Below, piece after piece: positions 1 to 9,000 of a stretch of 19,200 bases of DNA; the first letter of the stretch is position 1, and each line of letters starts with the position of its first letter. Source of the DNA: Ettlia oleoabundans. Taxonomy: Eukaryota; Chlorophyta; Chlorophyceae; Chlamydomonadales. The position numbers and the translations under genes are program-made. The stretch is taken from NCBI GenBank assembly GCA_019693395.1, contig JAAMXP010002608.1:11662-30861 (forward strand). The letters run 5' to 3'. The notes beneath the pieces are model-generated. The model made no database searches and had not been told where the DNA came from. It saw only the letters and a program-made list of their open reading frames with translations.

Positions 1-716
1 TACTTGCAAGCGTGGAATTGTCCGATATGATTCGGTTCGCAATGTTTCCTGCTTCCCACCTGCAGTTCTTGCTCAACTGCCTGCGCAACCTGCCCATGGA
101 CCCTGCCGAGCGTGACAACAACCTGGAGCGGCTAACACAGTTGTTTGAGCGGCGCTTCCTGTTGCCGTCTCAGCCGTCACGCCCAGCGGACGTGCAGCAG
201 GCCATACGACAGCCGTCGCAGGAGCTTGATCTTGTCGCACGAGCTGACCTAGCAACAGAGGCGACAGCAGCAGCAGAGGGGGCCGCAGCAGAGGCGGCGG
301 TAGATATGTTGCCGCCAGCTGCGCAGCGCGCAAGTGCCGAGGACAGCGGCCAGGCGGCGGTAGAGCTGCTGTTCCCTGCGCTGGCTGCAGGAACATCTCT
401 GCAGGGCGGTTCTGAGCAAGAGGAGAGAAAGAGCGCGCATGGGTCAGTGTCAACACAAGACGGCCTGCAGGGCATGCAGGAACCGCACGCAGTGCCAGGC
501 GCCGCGGAACATTTGCAGCAGGTAGAGCCAGCGGCGCGGTTGCAGCAGGAAGTGCAGCAGACTGGTGGGCAAGAGCCGCTGCAGGATGAGGAACATCAGT
601 CAGAGAAGATACAGGAAGTCGTTGGCCAGCACCAAGAGCAGCAGGAACGGAAGCTGGCAACTGATGACCCGCTGTCGTCGCCTCCAGCTGCGCATGGCGA
701 GCCCAAGCCACCTTGA
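1..716 (+). CDS. 3' end of an unrecognised Gln/Ala-rich protein (partial)
   Basis: An open frame runs from the left edge to a TGA at 714-716, so only the C-terminal ~235 residues are present; the true start, and any upstream exons, lie outside the window. The first ~50 residues look folded: a hydrophobic/charged stretch containing FPASHLQFLLNCLRNLP and then ERLTQLFERRFL, suggestive of amphipathic helices. The rest is low complexity, rich in Gln, Glu, Ala and Pro, with many CAG/GCA-based codons, and is probably disordered. A TGTAA signal lies 77 bases after the stop, which supports this as a real 3' end. I do not recognise the family and assign no function. The opposite strand has a longer open frame here, but it is GC-driven and has no recognisable domain. 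Confidence 0.55.
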   Translation, partial: LASVELSDMIRFAMFPASHLQFLLNCLRNLPMDPAERDNNLERLTQLFERRFLLPSQPSRPADVQQAIRQPSQELDLVARADLATEATAAAEGAAAEAAVDMLPPAAQRASAEDSGQAAVELLFPALAAGTSLQGGSEQEERKSAHGSVSTQDGLQGMQEPHAVPGAAEHLQQVEPAARLQQEVQQTGGQEPLQDEEHQSEKIQEVVGQHQEQQERKLATDDPLSSPPAAHGEPKPP

Positions 717-792
717 TCGTCCACCCGGGCCCGCTGGCGGTTGTGTATGCTGTGCCCTTGTGCTGTGCCCTTTTGCTGACTGGCTGTCTTAA

Positions 793-797
793 TGTAA
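793..797 (+). promoter_or_regulatory. TGTAA poly(A) signal
   Basis: TGTAA is the usual polyadenylation signal of chlorophyte nuclear genes. This copy lies 77 bases downstream of the stop at 716, the expected spacing for the gene ending there. The rest of 717-1036 (320 bases) holds no gene I can support; it should contain this 3' UTR and the promoter and 5' UTR of the HisC gene. Confidence 0.5.
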
Positions 798-1036
798 AAC
801 AAAGTTCTGATTCAATATCAACTCGCTGAAGATCCTGGGTTTTGATAAGAAGCAGTGTCATGAGGGCAGACGTCTGCAGACTCGAGAGACTACTGGCGTC
901 GCTTGTAGGCAGCTTATGTGGCGGCGGAGCTGCCGCTGGTGGCTGATGACTAGCCACCCATGCATGCCGTCATCCGACGTTAGGGCAGCACCTCATCAGT
1001 GACGCAAACCTTATTGTGCCGTTCGTTGGCAAAACC

Positions 1037-2852
1037 ATGGTGGTGACCAGCGGGCTGCAGCGGGTCGCGCCAGGGCAGAGCAGCGCTTGTTGCAAAACAG
1101 GTAGCAACCGACGAGGCTGTTCAGCTGTTACAAGAGTGGCAGCGCCAGAGCAGCAGGGAACCTCCAGCAGCATGACTGAAGCGGAGCGGTTTCTGCGGCC
1201 ACACTTGCTCAAGCTCAAGCCCTACACACCAATTGAGCCCTTTGAGATCTTGGCACAGCGATTGGGGCGGGATCCGAAGGATATCGTCAAGCTGGACGCC
1301 AATGAGAACCCCTATGGTCCGCCGCCTGAAGTGCTGGCGGCCTTGGGCTCCATGTCCTTCCCCAATATCTACCCTGACCCAGAGTCTCGGCGGCTTCGGG
1401 AAGCACTTGCCAATTGGCACGGTGTGCCCGCCGAGCACTTGCTGGTGCGTGCCGCAGCGTGTTGAGGCTGTTGCCGCTGATGGGTGTTGGGATTGGCTGC
1501 TGCCGCCACCTCTGCTGAGCTTTGACACCATCGTCGTCTATTATCAGGGACATCATTGCTGGTTCTTGATGTCTCGCAGGTTGGCTGCGGCGCTGATGAG
1601 CTTATTGACTTACTAATGCGTTGTGTACTTGATGATGGAGACAAAATTGTGGACTGCCCCCCTACCTTCACCATGTATGTCTTTGACGCGGCTGTGAACA
1701 ACGCCAATGTGGTGACAGTGCCGCGGCTAGAGGGCTTCAAGATTGATGTGGAAGGTGGGTGTTATCAGCCAGCGCTGCTGCTGAAGCTGCACACACTGGA
1801 CAGGTCCTTTTGTTGGCTTTTGCGGTGTGCTGACTCCTAGCCCCACGACACCTTTGCCTCCAGTCATGTTTGTCAAAAAATATTCACCATCTGCACGTTC
1901 AATGATCAACTAACACGTGAGGGATCTTCCTAGCCACGCGGATATCACCACAAGGGAGTTGCAACGGTTTCACTCTAAGACCAGTCGCCAAGCATGGTGC
2001 TCGTGCCCGCGGCTGCTGCCCATATCATGCTGCAGGCATCAAGCGGGCAGTGGCAGAGCACAACCCGAAAATTGTGTTCCTCACCTCGCCCAACAACCCC
2101 GATGGCAGCATGTTGAGCACAGAAGAGCTGCTGGAGGTACTGCAACTGCCAGTGCTGGTGGTCCTAGATGAAGCATACATTGAATTCTCAGACGAGCCGT
2201 CCAAGATGGGCTGGGTGGCAGAGCACTCGAATCTTGTCGTGCTGCGCACCTTCAGCAAATGTGCAGCACTGGCAGGACTCAGGTGCGTGGACTTGATGGG
2301 CAGGTTATAGGGCTGGCTGGGCGGGAGTTCGTGCCTGGCTTGTTATCTGTGTGCCGCTGTAAAGTGATGCCATTCTATTGCTCCTCACAGCAATATCAAG
2401 ATGTACTTTTTGTGAAACAACAAAGCCGACCCTGGTATACTTATTGCAGAGTGGGATATGGTGCATTCCCGCTGGGCCTCATCCAGTATCTCTGGCGCGC
2501 CAAGCAGCCCTACAACGTATCGGTTGCGGCCGAGGTGGCGGCAGTAGCGGCACTGTCCAACTTGCCCTACATGGAGCACGTGCGTGATGCTCTGGTGGCG
2601 GAACGCCAGCGTTTGTTTGAGGGCTTGGGCAGCATCCCGTACCTCAAGCCCTTCCCCTCCCACTCCAACTTTGTGCTCTGCAATGTCATCGATGGGCGGG
2701 ATGCTCGTGGCCTGAAGGACACGCTGGCCCAGCAGCATGGGATCATGGTGCGCCATTACAGCACCAAGGAGCTGAACAATTATGTGCGTGTATCGGTGGG
2801 CCTGCCAGAGCACACCGACAAGCTGCTGGCAGCGTTGCGAGCGCTGGCATGA
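1037..2852 (+). CDS. HISC: Histidinol-phosphate aminotransferase, plastid precursor
   Basis: This PLP enzyme converts imidazole-acetol phosphate and glutamate to histidinol phosphate and 2-oxoglutarate in histidine synthesis, a plastid pathway in plants. Exons: 1037-1444, 1580-1754, 2036-2282, 2450-2852; phases agree and give 410 aa. The start is the ATG at 1037 (context AAAACCATGG); the frame upstream offers only a GTG. Residues 1 to ~45 are rich in Ser, Ala and Arg and fit a transit peptide. The fold-type-I aminotransferase core follows: [11 protein letters not shown] near 88, GCGADE at the exon 1/2 join, TSPNNPDGS (211-219), the LDEAYIEF motif (238-245) with the PLP Asp239, and the Schiff-base Lys269 in [12 protein letters not shown]. 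An intron splits Arg277, just before VGYG. The C-terminal third closely resembles plant HisC ([28 protein letters not shown]). Length is normal for plant precursors. No TGTAA signal was found soon after the stop. Confidence 0.93.
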
Positions 2853-3187
2853 ATGCCTCTTTCTGTCATGTGTGAAGTGCACGCTCACCAGCGTGCTGGA
2901 ATGCACCTTCCTCCAATATTTCCTTACTTCTGCTCACTCTGCCGTTACCTTCTGTCTTGCTTTTACTTGCCATCAACGTTGAATGTTACTGTTGGTCATA
3001 ATTTGACCAAACCAAGTTCGGACAGGAAACACTACTGACGCTTGAACACAAAGCAGTGGAGCGACAGAAAACATAAGGGGTCAAGCAGCAGTGCATTTGG
3101 TGAAACAATAAGTACACGAGGAGGGCACATGGATCTCTTTGTTGCAACAGTCAAAAAGGTACAGGTCTGTGGTCGCCCCGGGGCACT
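2853..3187. other. Convergent intergenic region, no gene seen
   Basis: These 335 bases lie between the tail-to-tail HisC and protease inhibitor genes and must hold both 3' UTRs. I see no open frame with recognisable content, no structural RNA and no clear TGTAA on either strand. The nearest plus-strand TGTAA (3259-3263) is inside the last exon of the opposing inhibitor gene. Confidence 0.5.
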
Positions 3188-3875
3188 TCAGCCGATTCGC
3201 GGTGGTGACACCACCCGGCCTGTTTCACGGTTGACCACAATGCGCACACGATCCGTTCTGTAATCCATTGTCATCATGCTGTTTTCTGGCACGAGGAGCA
3301 CCATCGATCCAGGGGGCAACTCCCTCTCCAGCTGTGCCTTTGCCTCCTCACCAAGCACTCCCACCTGCGCACATGGCCCGGGAGGAAGCGAGGGAAGGGT
3401 AAGTACTCTTGACAGCTGTTTGCTGCCACTTTCTGCTGAGCAATAAGCAAGTCTGGCTGTGCCACGATTTACAAGATGCTGGCCCATGGCAGAACAGCAA
3501 GGGGAGGACGGCCGGAAGGTGGGCAGCAGCCGTTGTCGGCGCCAGTCGGGCACTTCCTGACACCGGGCCGGCGAGGCTGTGCTGATTGATGTACATGACA
3601 CTCACCAACTCGGGCCATATGCTTTTGGCAGGACCGTCTCGTTGCCGCGGAATCGTGAAAGTCGTCTCCGAGTCCGCGTCCAGACTGGCGCTTGCCTGGA
3701 GACACGGTCAGAAACAGCAATTGCGGGGTTAGCTGGTGCGCAACGTGGGACGCCAGCAAGCCGAGTGAGCGCGTCCAGCGCGCAGGAGGCTTGCCTGCGC
3801 TGCAACCGAGGCTCCGTCTACCAGTGTCGCGCAAACGAGTGCTGCGAGCGCCAGGGAGAGCAGTGCTGGACGCAT
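3188..3875 (-). CDS. Secreted potato-inhibitor-I family (CI-2-like, MEROPS I13) serine protease inhibitor
   Basis: Three exons on the minus strand, 3795-3875, 3606-3695 and 3188-3364, all in phase 0, give 115 aa. Exon 1 (ATG at 3875) encodes a signal peptide: Met-Arg, a hydrophobic Leu/Ala core, then small residues, with cleavage probably near residues 22-29. Exon 2 ends in KSIWPEL and exon 3 begins VGVLGEEAKA, so splicing restores the family signature WPELVG. Exon 3 carries the binding loop and scaffold: VPENSMMTMDYRTDRVRI, ending PPRIG. By alignment with barley CI-2 (known family), the scissile bond is Met90-Asp91 (P1 Met, P1' Asp), and Arg96 and Arg98 supply the loop-stabilising side chains. 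The predicted mature protein has no Cys, as in CI-2. P1 Met suggests subtilisin-, chymotrypsin- or elastase-like targets (inference). Intron 1 is of GC-AG type. The exon 1 link is less certain than exons 2-3. Confidence 0.85.
3696..3794 (-). other. GC-AG intron flanked by a 9-bp direct repeat
   Basis: Intron 1 of the protease inhibitor. The donor on the minus strand reads CAG|GCAAGC and the acceptor reads CAG|GCAAGC, so the same nine bases (CAGGCAAGC) occur at both boundaries, 99 bases apart. GC-AG is the only usual splice pair available, because the repeat holds no GT. Reading through instead of splicing meets a stop after about 20 codons. A pyrimidine-rich stretch precedes the acceptor. Confidence 0.6.
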
Positions 3876-4117
3876 TCGGGGAGGAGAGAGTGGAGGGGTT
3901 AGGGAGTGAAACGTAGGGCTGCTGGGGTGGGTAAAAATGAGGCGAAGGAGGAAGGTGACATACAGAGGGTCTTCTGGTCCATTCTAGGGCCGCTAGGACA
4001 CGCGGGCACACAGCATTCCGTAGCATGCAGTTTGTCTTGCTAGCGCACCTGTCGGTTCGCCAGAAAGTTGAAAAGCCGAACGCGTTGTAGACGTCTCACG
4101 TCCGAGACCACCGCAGA
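3876..4117. promoter_or_regulatory. Divergent promoter region, inhibitor / DSN1-like
   Basis: These 242 bases separate two start codons on opposite strands and must contain both 5' UTRs and core promoters. The part next to the inhibitor start is a pyrimidine-rich leader on the minus strand (CTAACCCCTCCACTCTCTCC). I see no convincing TATA box. The palindrome ACGCGT at 4080-4085 lies 33 bases before the DSN1-like ATG; its significance is unknown. Confidence 0.5.
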
Positions 4118-5754
4118 ATGGCTGCAACAGCTCGCACGCCTCGCGTGCAGCTGGTGTTGAAAGTGCGCGAGGAACCGCAGGAGCAGATTGTCAGAGTCAC
4201 AGCCGGTGAGGCAAAACGCGGGTGCATGTCCAGGAGCAGCAGTGCCGCCACACCCCCGCTTGCTGCCGACTGGTCGTCGTTGTCACCCGACTCGGGGAGT
4301 ACTTGACCATCTGCCGTTACTGCAGGCCATGAGGTGGTGGAAGCCAGGCGCAATGGAGTGAATTTTCTCTTCAAGCGCAAGCGCATCAACGCTCTGGCGT
4401 CAGATGCGGCAGCAGCAGCCCAGCAGCAGCAGTCGGGGCCTGGACCGGCACCCAGCGCTCACACCAAGTCGCATTTGCTGGTGACGCCGGCAGCAGGGCA
4501 CCTTGCACAGCAAGCAGCCACTGCAGCAGCAGCAGCAGAGAGTCCATACGCGGATGAGCTAGAGCTGCCGCAGGCGTTGGGTCGGCGGCTGATGGAGGGC
4601 CTGCAAGCACTGCCAGAGCGTGCAGCACCCGGAGAGCGCCTGCTGGCATTTTGCAGCAGCTTGGGCACAGCCGCTGCTGAAGCAGCGAGCGCCCAACCAA
4701 GCGGCGCTGCCAGGGGCACTATCCTGGCGGATGCCTTCAAAGACTTTCAGCAGGCGCTGGCGGCAGCATTGGCTGACGGCAGCATACAGCTGGCAGCACC
4801 ACCACGGCCACCCGTAACGCCACTGGAGGAGGGAGAGGTGGAGCAGCCACACTACCAGGTGGACCTTGAGGCGCGAAAGGCGGGGCTGCGTGCACGGCTG
4901 GCCAACTTCGAAAAGGTGGGTTGGCGTGCCAGGTGCTGGCGGCTTGCCGTGATTCGGAAATGGGCAGGTGTAAGCGTCTTTTGGATGGTTGCACCATTGT
5001 GCATAGGCGGCAAGCAACAGGCGGCCATTAACATGCAAGTCCTTCCTTCTGCTGTCCCTTTGGCTGTTTTCAGGAGGAGCAGGAGTGGCAGGCACTGCTA
5101 GGAAAAGTGGAGCAGCTTGACCAGCAGCACTTGGTACCAGCGGTGGCTCCGGGAACAGTGGCAGCAGCCTCTGGTAGCGATATAGTGAAGTCTACCACCG
5201 CACCAGGAGCAGAGGCAGCAGCAGCATATGAGTCGCCCTCTGGTGATGAGCTGGCAGCGCTTGCGCATCTGCACGCAGGTCTGCACCGCCGCTTGGCAAT
5301 GCAGGTGGAAGGTGTTTGCAAGCTGGTGGGTGATGTGGAGGAGATGGTTGACCGTGCCAACCGCAGCGCACAGACAGTGCAGGTGTGTTGCAGAGTCTGG
5401 AAGTGGATAGGCGGTTCTTTTCCCTTATCGAGAGGCACTTGGTGGCTGTGTATGCGGACAGCCTTTAGGATGTGTCCATGCGCTTCTTTTGCTGATATCA
5501 TCTCCTGGCTTCTTGAGCAATACCTGGGTTCTAGCAGCTCAACAGCTTGCCACATGCCGTGTGCATGTCCATCACACTCATGTGCTGCCATGTCACTGTA
5601 GGCTGAGTACCATGCTGAAAAGTTCCGTGTGTTCCCGCACGTGGATTCCCCTGCTCGGCTCATCAGAGAGCTTGTACGGCCAGCCGGCAAAGCAGCGCCA
5701 GCTCATGCTCAACAGCTCACAGATGACAAGGAGAACGCAGTGGAGCTGGCATGA
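4118..5754 (+). CDS. Divergent DSN1/Mis13-like kinetochore (Mis12 complex) subunit, tentative
   Basis: Exons 4118-4205, 4326-4915, 5074-5382 and 5602-5754 join in phase to 379 aa; the start ATGG at 4118 has a good context. The N-terminus (1-54) ends in a basic patch, LFKRKR, followed by an Ala/Gln-rich linker (~55-100). A helical region follows: LMEGLQALPERAAPGERLLAF, then a segment (~215-235) spanning the exon 2/3 join, NFEK-EEQEWQALL, and a second helix pair (~277-340). The layout resembles DSN1: an LPE..RL helix, a coiled coil with E.W..LL, a later coiled coil with VCKLVGDVEEMVDRA, then SPARLIREL close to human DSN1's SPARKLLKL. DSN1 links the Mis12 complex to centromeric CENP-C and to Ndc80 (family knowledge). 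A KEN motif sits at 372-374, five residues from the end. The gene structure is firm; the identity rests on weak, remembered similarity. Another coiled-coil protein is possible. Confidence 0.6.
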
Positions 5755-6021
5755 GGAGCAGGGCTTTTGAGGCACCGCAGCAAGATACTGTACTGCAGTA
5801 GGGGTGTGTTGAATACGGTGACTGTACCACTTACAGTGTTTTAACGAAATTTGACAGTTGCGAGGGGAAGTATAAGGCGAGTTTGTTTCAATTGGAAGCA
5901 AAGAATGTGCTGCTGAGTGGCCAGCATTGAACAATGCTGTCTGCGGTCTATTGGTCTAATGCGGATGTCTATTGACATCAGCTGTGAGTAGGTTCACATC
6001 GAAGCAGAAGAGCGGACATGA
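5755..6021. other. Convergent intergenic region, DSN1-like / CPN60A
   Basis: These 267 bases between two tail-to-tail genes hold both 3' UTRs. The minus-strand TGTAA at 5831-5835 fits CPN60A; no plus-strand TGTAA was found for the DSN1-like gene. Nothing else is recognisable. Confidence 0.5.
5831..5835 (-). promoter_or_regulatory. TGTAA poly(A) signal for CPN60A
   Basis: The minus strand reads TGTAA (plus TTACA), about 187 bases past the CPN60A stop, a usual 3' UTR length in green algae. A second TGTAA overlaps the CPN60A stop codon itself (ATGTAA, 6022-6026) and is less likely to be used. Confidence 0.45.
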
Positions 6022-9000
6022 TTACATAGTCAGACCGGCAGGCATGCCGCCGGGAGTCATGCCAGGCAACGGCTTCTTCTCCCGCTTCTGCTCAGTCATC
6101 ACTGCCTGGGTGGTGAGCATGATGCCGGCAATGGAGCAGGCGTTAATGAGGCCGCTCCGGGTGACCTTGGCAGGGTCCAGCACGCCAGCATCAATCAGGT
6201 TCTCCACGCGGTCATACATCGCGTTGTATCCAATCTCAAAAGACTTGCCCAGCAGCTTCTGCACAATCACCTCTCCCTCAACACCCGCGTTCTCTGCAGA
6301 CATTTGTGGAAGCACAGGCAGGAGCCTTTTAATACACATAACAATCATAAGCAGATAAGCTGAACAGAATTGTAGCAGGTGGCAGTGATAAGCCAGTTGC
6401 CTGAACCAAGACATTGAGCAAGTGCTTGCCCAGGTAGCAGATCCCCACCTGCAATCGCGCGGCAGGGCGAGCGCAGGGCCTTCATCACAATGTCGGCGCC
6501 GATAGCCTCCTCAGGGTCGGTGAGGGTCTCCTTGAAGGCGGGCACCAGCTCGGACAGGTGCAGCAGCGCAGCGCCACCGCCGGGCACAATGCCCTCCTCC
6601 ACAGCGGCGAAAGTGGCGTTCTTGGCGTCCTCAATGCGCAGCTTGCGGTCCTCCAGCTCGGTCTCAGTGGCGGCGCCCACCTTGATGACAGCCACACCGC
6701 CCGCCAGCTTGGCAATGCGCTCGCTCAGCTTCTCGGTGTCATAGACTGCACAGGGCGGATGTGGGTTGACATAATAGGACTGAGAGGCAGGTTGACCAGG
6801 CTGCAATGACAGGCAGGCACCAGATTGATGCTTGTACCGACAGCAATACATGGCCCATTGAAGAGAATATGTGAAAAAGCAGGGCAAGTTTGTCGAAACA
6901 AACAGAAGAACACCTAGCTGTAAGCTCCGCCTCACCAGAGTCAGTCTCCGACAGTTCCTTCTTGATCTGAGCAATGCGGGCCTTGATCTCATCCTTGTTG
7001 GCCTGGTCGGCAATTAGGGTGCTGGTGTTGTTGGCCACAGTCAACTTACGCACAGTACCCAGCTGCTCCAGAGTGGTGCTCTCCACCTGCAACCCAGCAG
7101 AGTTCAAATGCACAGCAGGTGTCAGCGGCAAGCACTATTTCAACGAGCCAAGCACCATTTCAGACGAGCCTTGAAGGTGAAGAGCTGCTTCCAAAGTAAA
7201 CAGCAGCTGCTGACTCGGACCCACAGCCTCCGGAGTCTTGTTGCATTGCAGTGCGGGTAGTCGTGCCACCAGTGACATGCAGCGGAAGCCATACATGAGC
7301 CCACCTTCATGCCCAAGTCCTTGGCCACAAACTCCGCGCCAGTGACGATGGCAATGTCCTGCAGCAGCGCCTTGCGGCGCTCACCAAAGCCAGGGGCCTT
7401 GATGGCGCACACGCTGATGATGCCGCGCAGCTTGTTAACCACCAGGGTTGCTAGCGCCTCGCCCGTCACATCCTCAGCAATAATCAGCAGTGGCCGGTTC
7501 ACGCGGGTGACCTGCAGGGAAGGAAAGAGGAAACAGGCAGCGATAAGAGGTCGGCGTGTTGGACTGCAAACTATATCCAACCCACGATACCAGCAAACGA
7601 TAGCGTGACGGTTTCTGTGGGCAACGCAGAGGCACCACGTCATTGTAGAATGTTCGTGCATCACATGTGAGTGTGCAAAGCAGCAACACCACGTGAGAGC
7701 ACAGACAGTGATAGCAGTGGCGAGCATAGGGTCACATAGGCAAGGCAATGCCGCGGCAGACACACATGCATTTCCGCACCTGCTCCAGCAGCGGGATGAT
7801 GTCCTTCACATTCTCAATCTTCATGTCCGTCACCAGCACCAGCGCGTTCTCGTACTCCACCAGCAGCCGTTCGCTGTTATTCACAAACTGTGGGGAAATG
7901 TAGCCGCGGTCAATCTCCATGCCCTCTTGAACATCCACCGTCGTCTCCAGCGAGTTGCTGGTTTCAATGGCAAGCACACCATCTGCCCCAACCTGCACAC
8001 AGCATAGAAATGTGAAGGGGCATGCATGAACAGCGAAATCATGCCAACATGGTGCAAGGCGCTGAGCACCTTCTGCAAGAGTTCTGCAAGAGACACGACA
8101 ATTAACTCAGGTGCGCAAAGCAATGACTGCATTCGTGCAATAACACGCACCTTGTCCAGAGCATCTGCTATCATCTGACCAATCTCCTCGTCGTTGCCTG
8201 CAGAAATTGCAGCCACGCTCTTGATTTCGCTGCTGCCCTTCACAGGCCGAGCGTGCTCCTTCAGCTTCTCCACCTGCAGGTTAAGGAATTGCGAGGTACA
8301 GCAATCAGCATGACACAACAACACCGCTGTGTAGTCCAAAGAAACCTCATGCCAATACTCCAAGTGGTGCAGTGATGCATACAGGCCAGCGACCAAATGG
8401 CAAGCTGCACCTTGCATATTATAACACAAGTGAACAGATACACAAACACAAGAGCAGACAAAGGGTTGGTTGCATAGCGCCTCTCCAGCTTCAGCAACTG
8501 CTGAAAGCCTCCCAGCAGCTGCTACCAACTGTGACACTCACAAGGTGATCGCAGGTCTTGTCAATGCCGCGCTTGATGGAGATGGGGTTGGCACCCGCGG
8601 TCACATTTTGCAGGCCATAGCGAATCATCTCACGTGCCAGCACTGTGGCGGTGGTGGTGCCGTCACCCGCGGCATCGTTGGTGCGACCAGCCACCTCCTT
8701 AATCAGCTGGGCGCCTGCATTCTCCACGGGGTCCTCCAGATCAATCGCACGCGCAATGGACACACCGTCGTTGATCACCTGAGGCACGCCATAGGCCTGC
8801 TCCAACACCACATTGCGGCCTGCAACCGGTGAGAAGAAATTGCTTGAAACTGGTGGGCGAGGATGTGGACATGGTAGAGCACATGACAAAAGGGATGGAC
8901 CTAGGTGCATGATCATCAGCACAGCCACAGGACTAACAATAAACTGAACACGTGCGTTTAACTATGGACGTTGCATGCAGAAGAATGAACAGACTGTTTG

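Noticed and set aside
73..957. 294-codon open frame on the minus strand over the Gln-rich gene
   Set aside because: It is an antisense shadow of GC-rich CAG/GCA repeats, has no recognisable domain, and runs through the TGTAA 3' end and the intergenic DNA.
3469..4026. 185-codon minus-strand frame starting at 4026
   Set aside because: It overlaps the inhibitor gene in another phase, crosses its introns and lacks the WPELVG and binding-loop sequence; its start lies upstream of the better signal-peptide ATG at 3875.
5070..5690. 206-codon minus-strand frame over the DSN1-like gene
   Set aside because: Antisense shadow crossing two introns of the plus-strand gene, with no domain.
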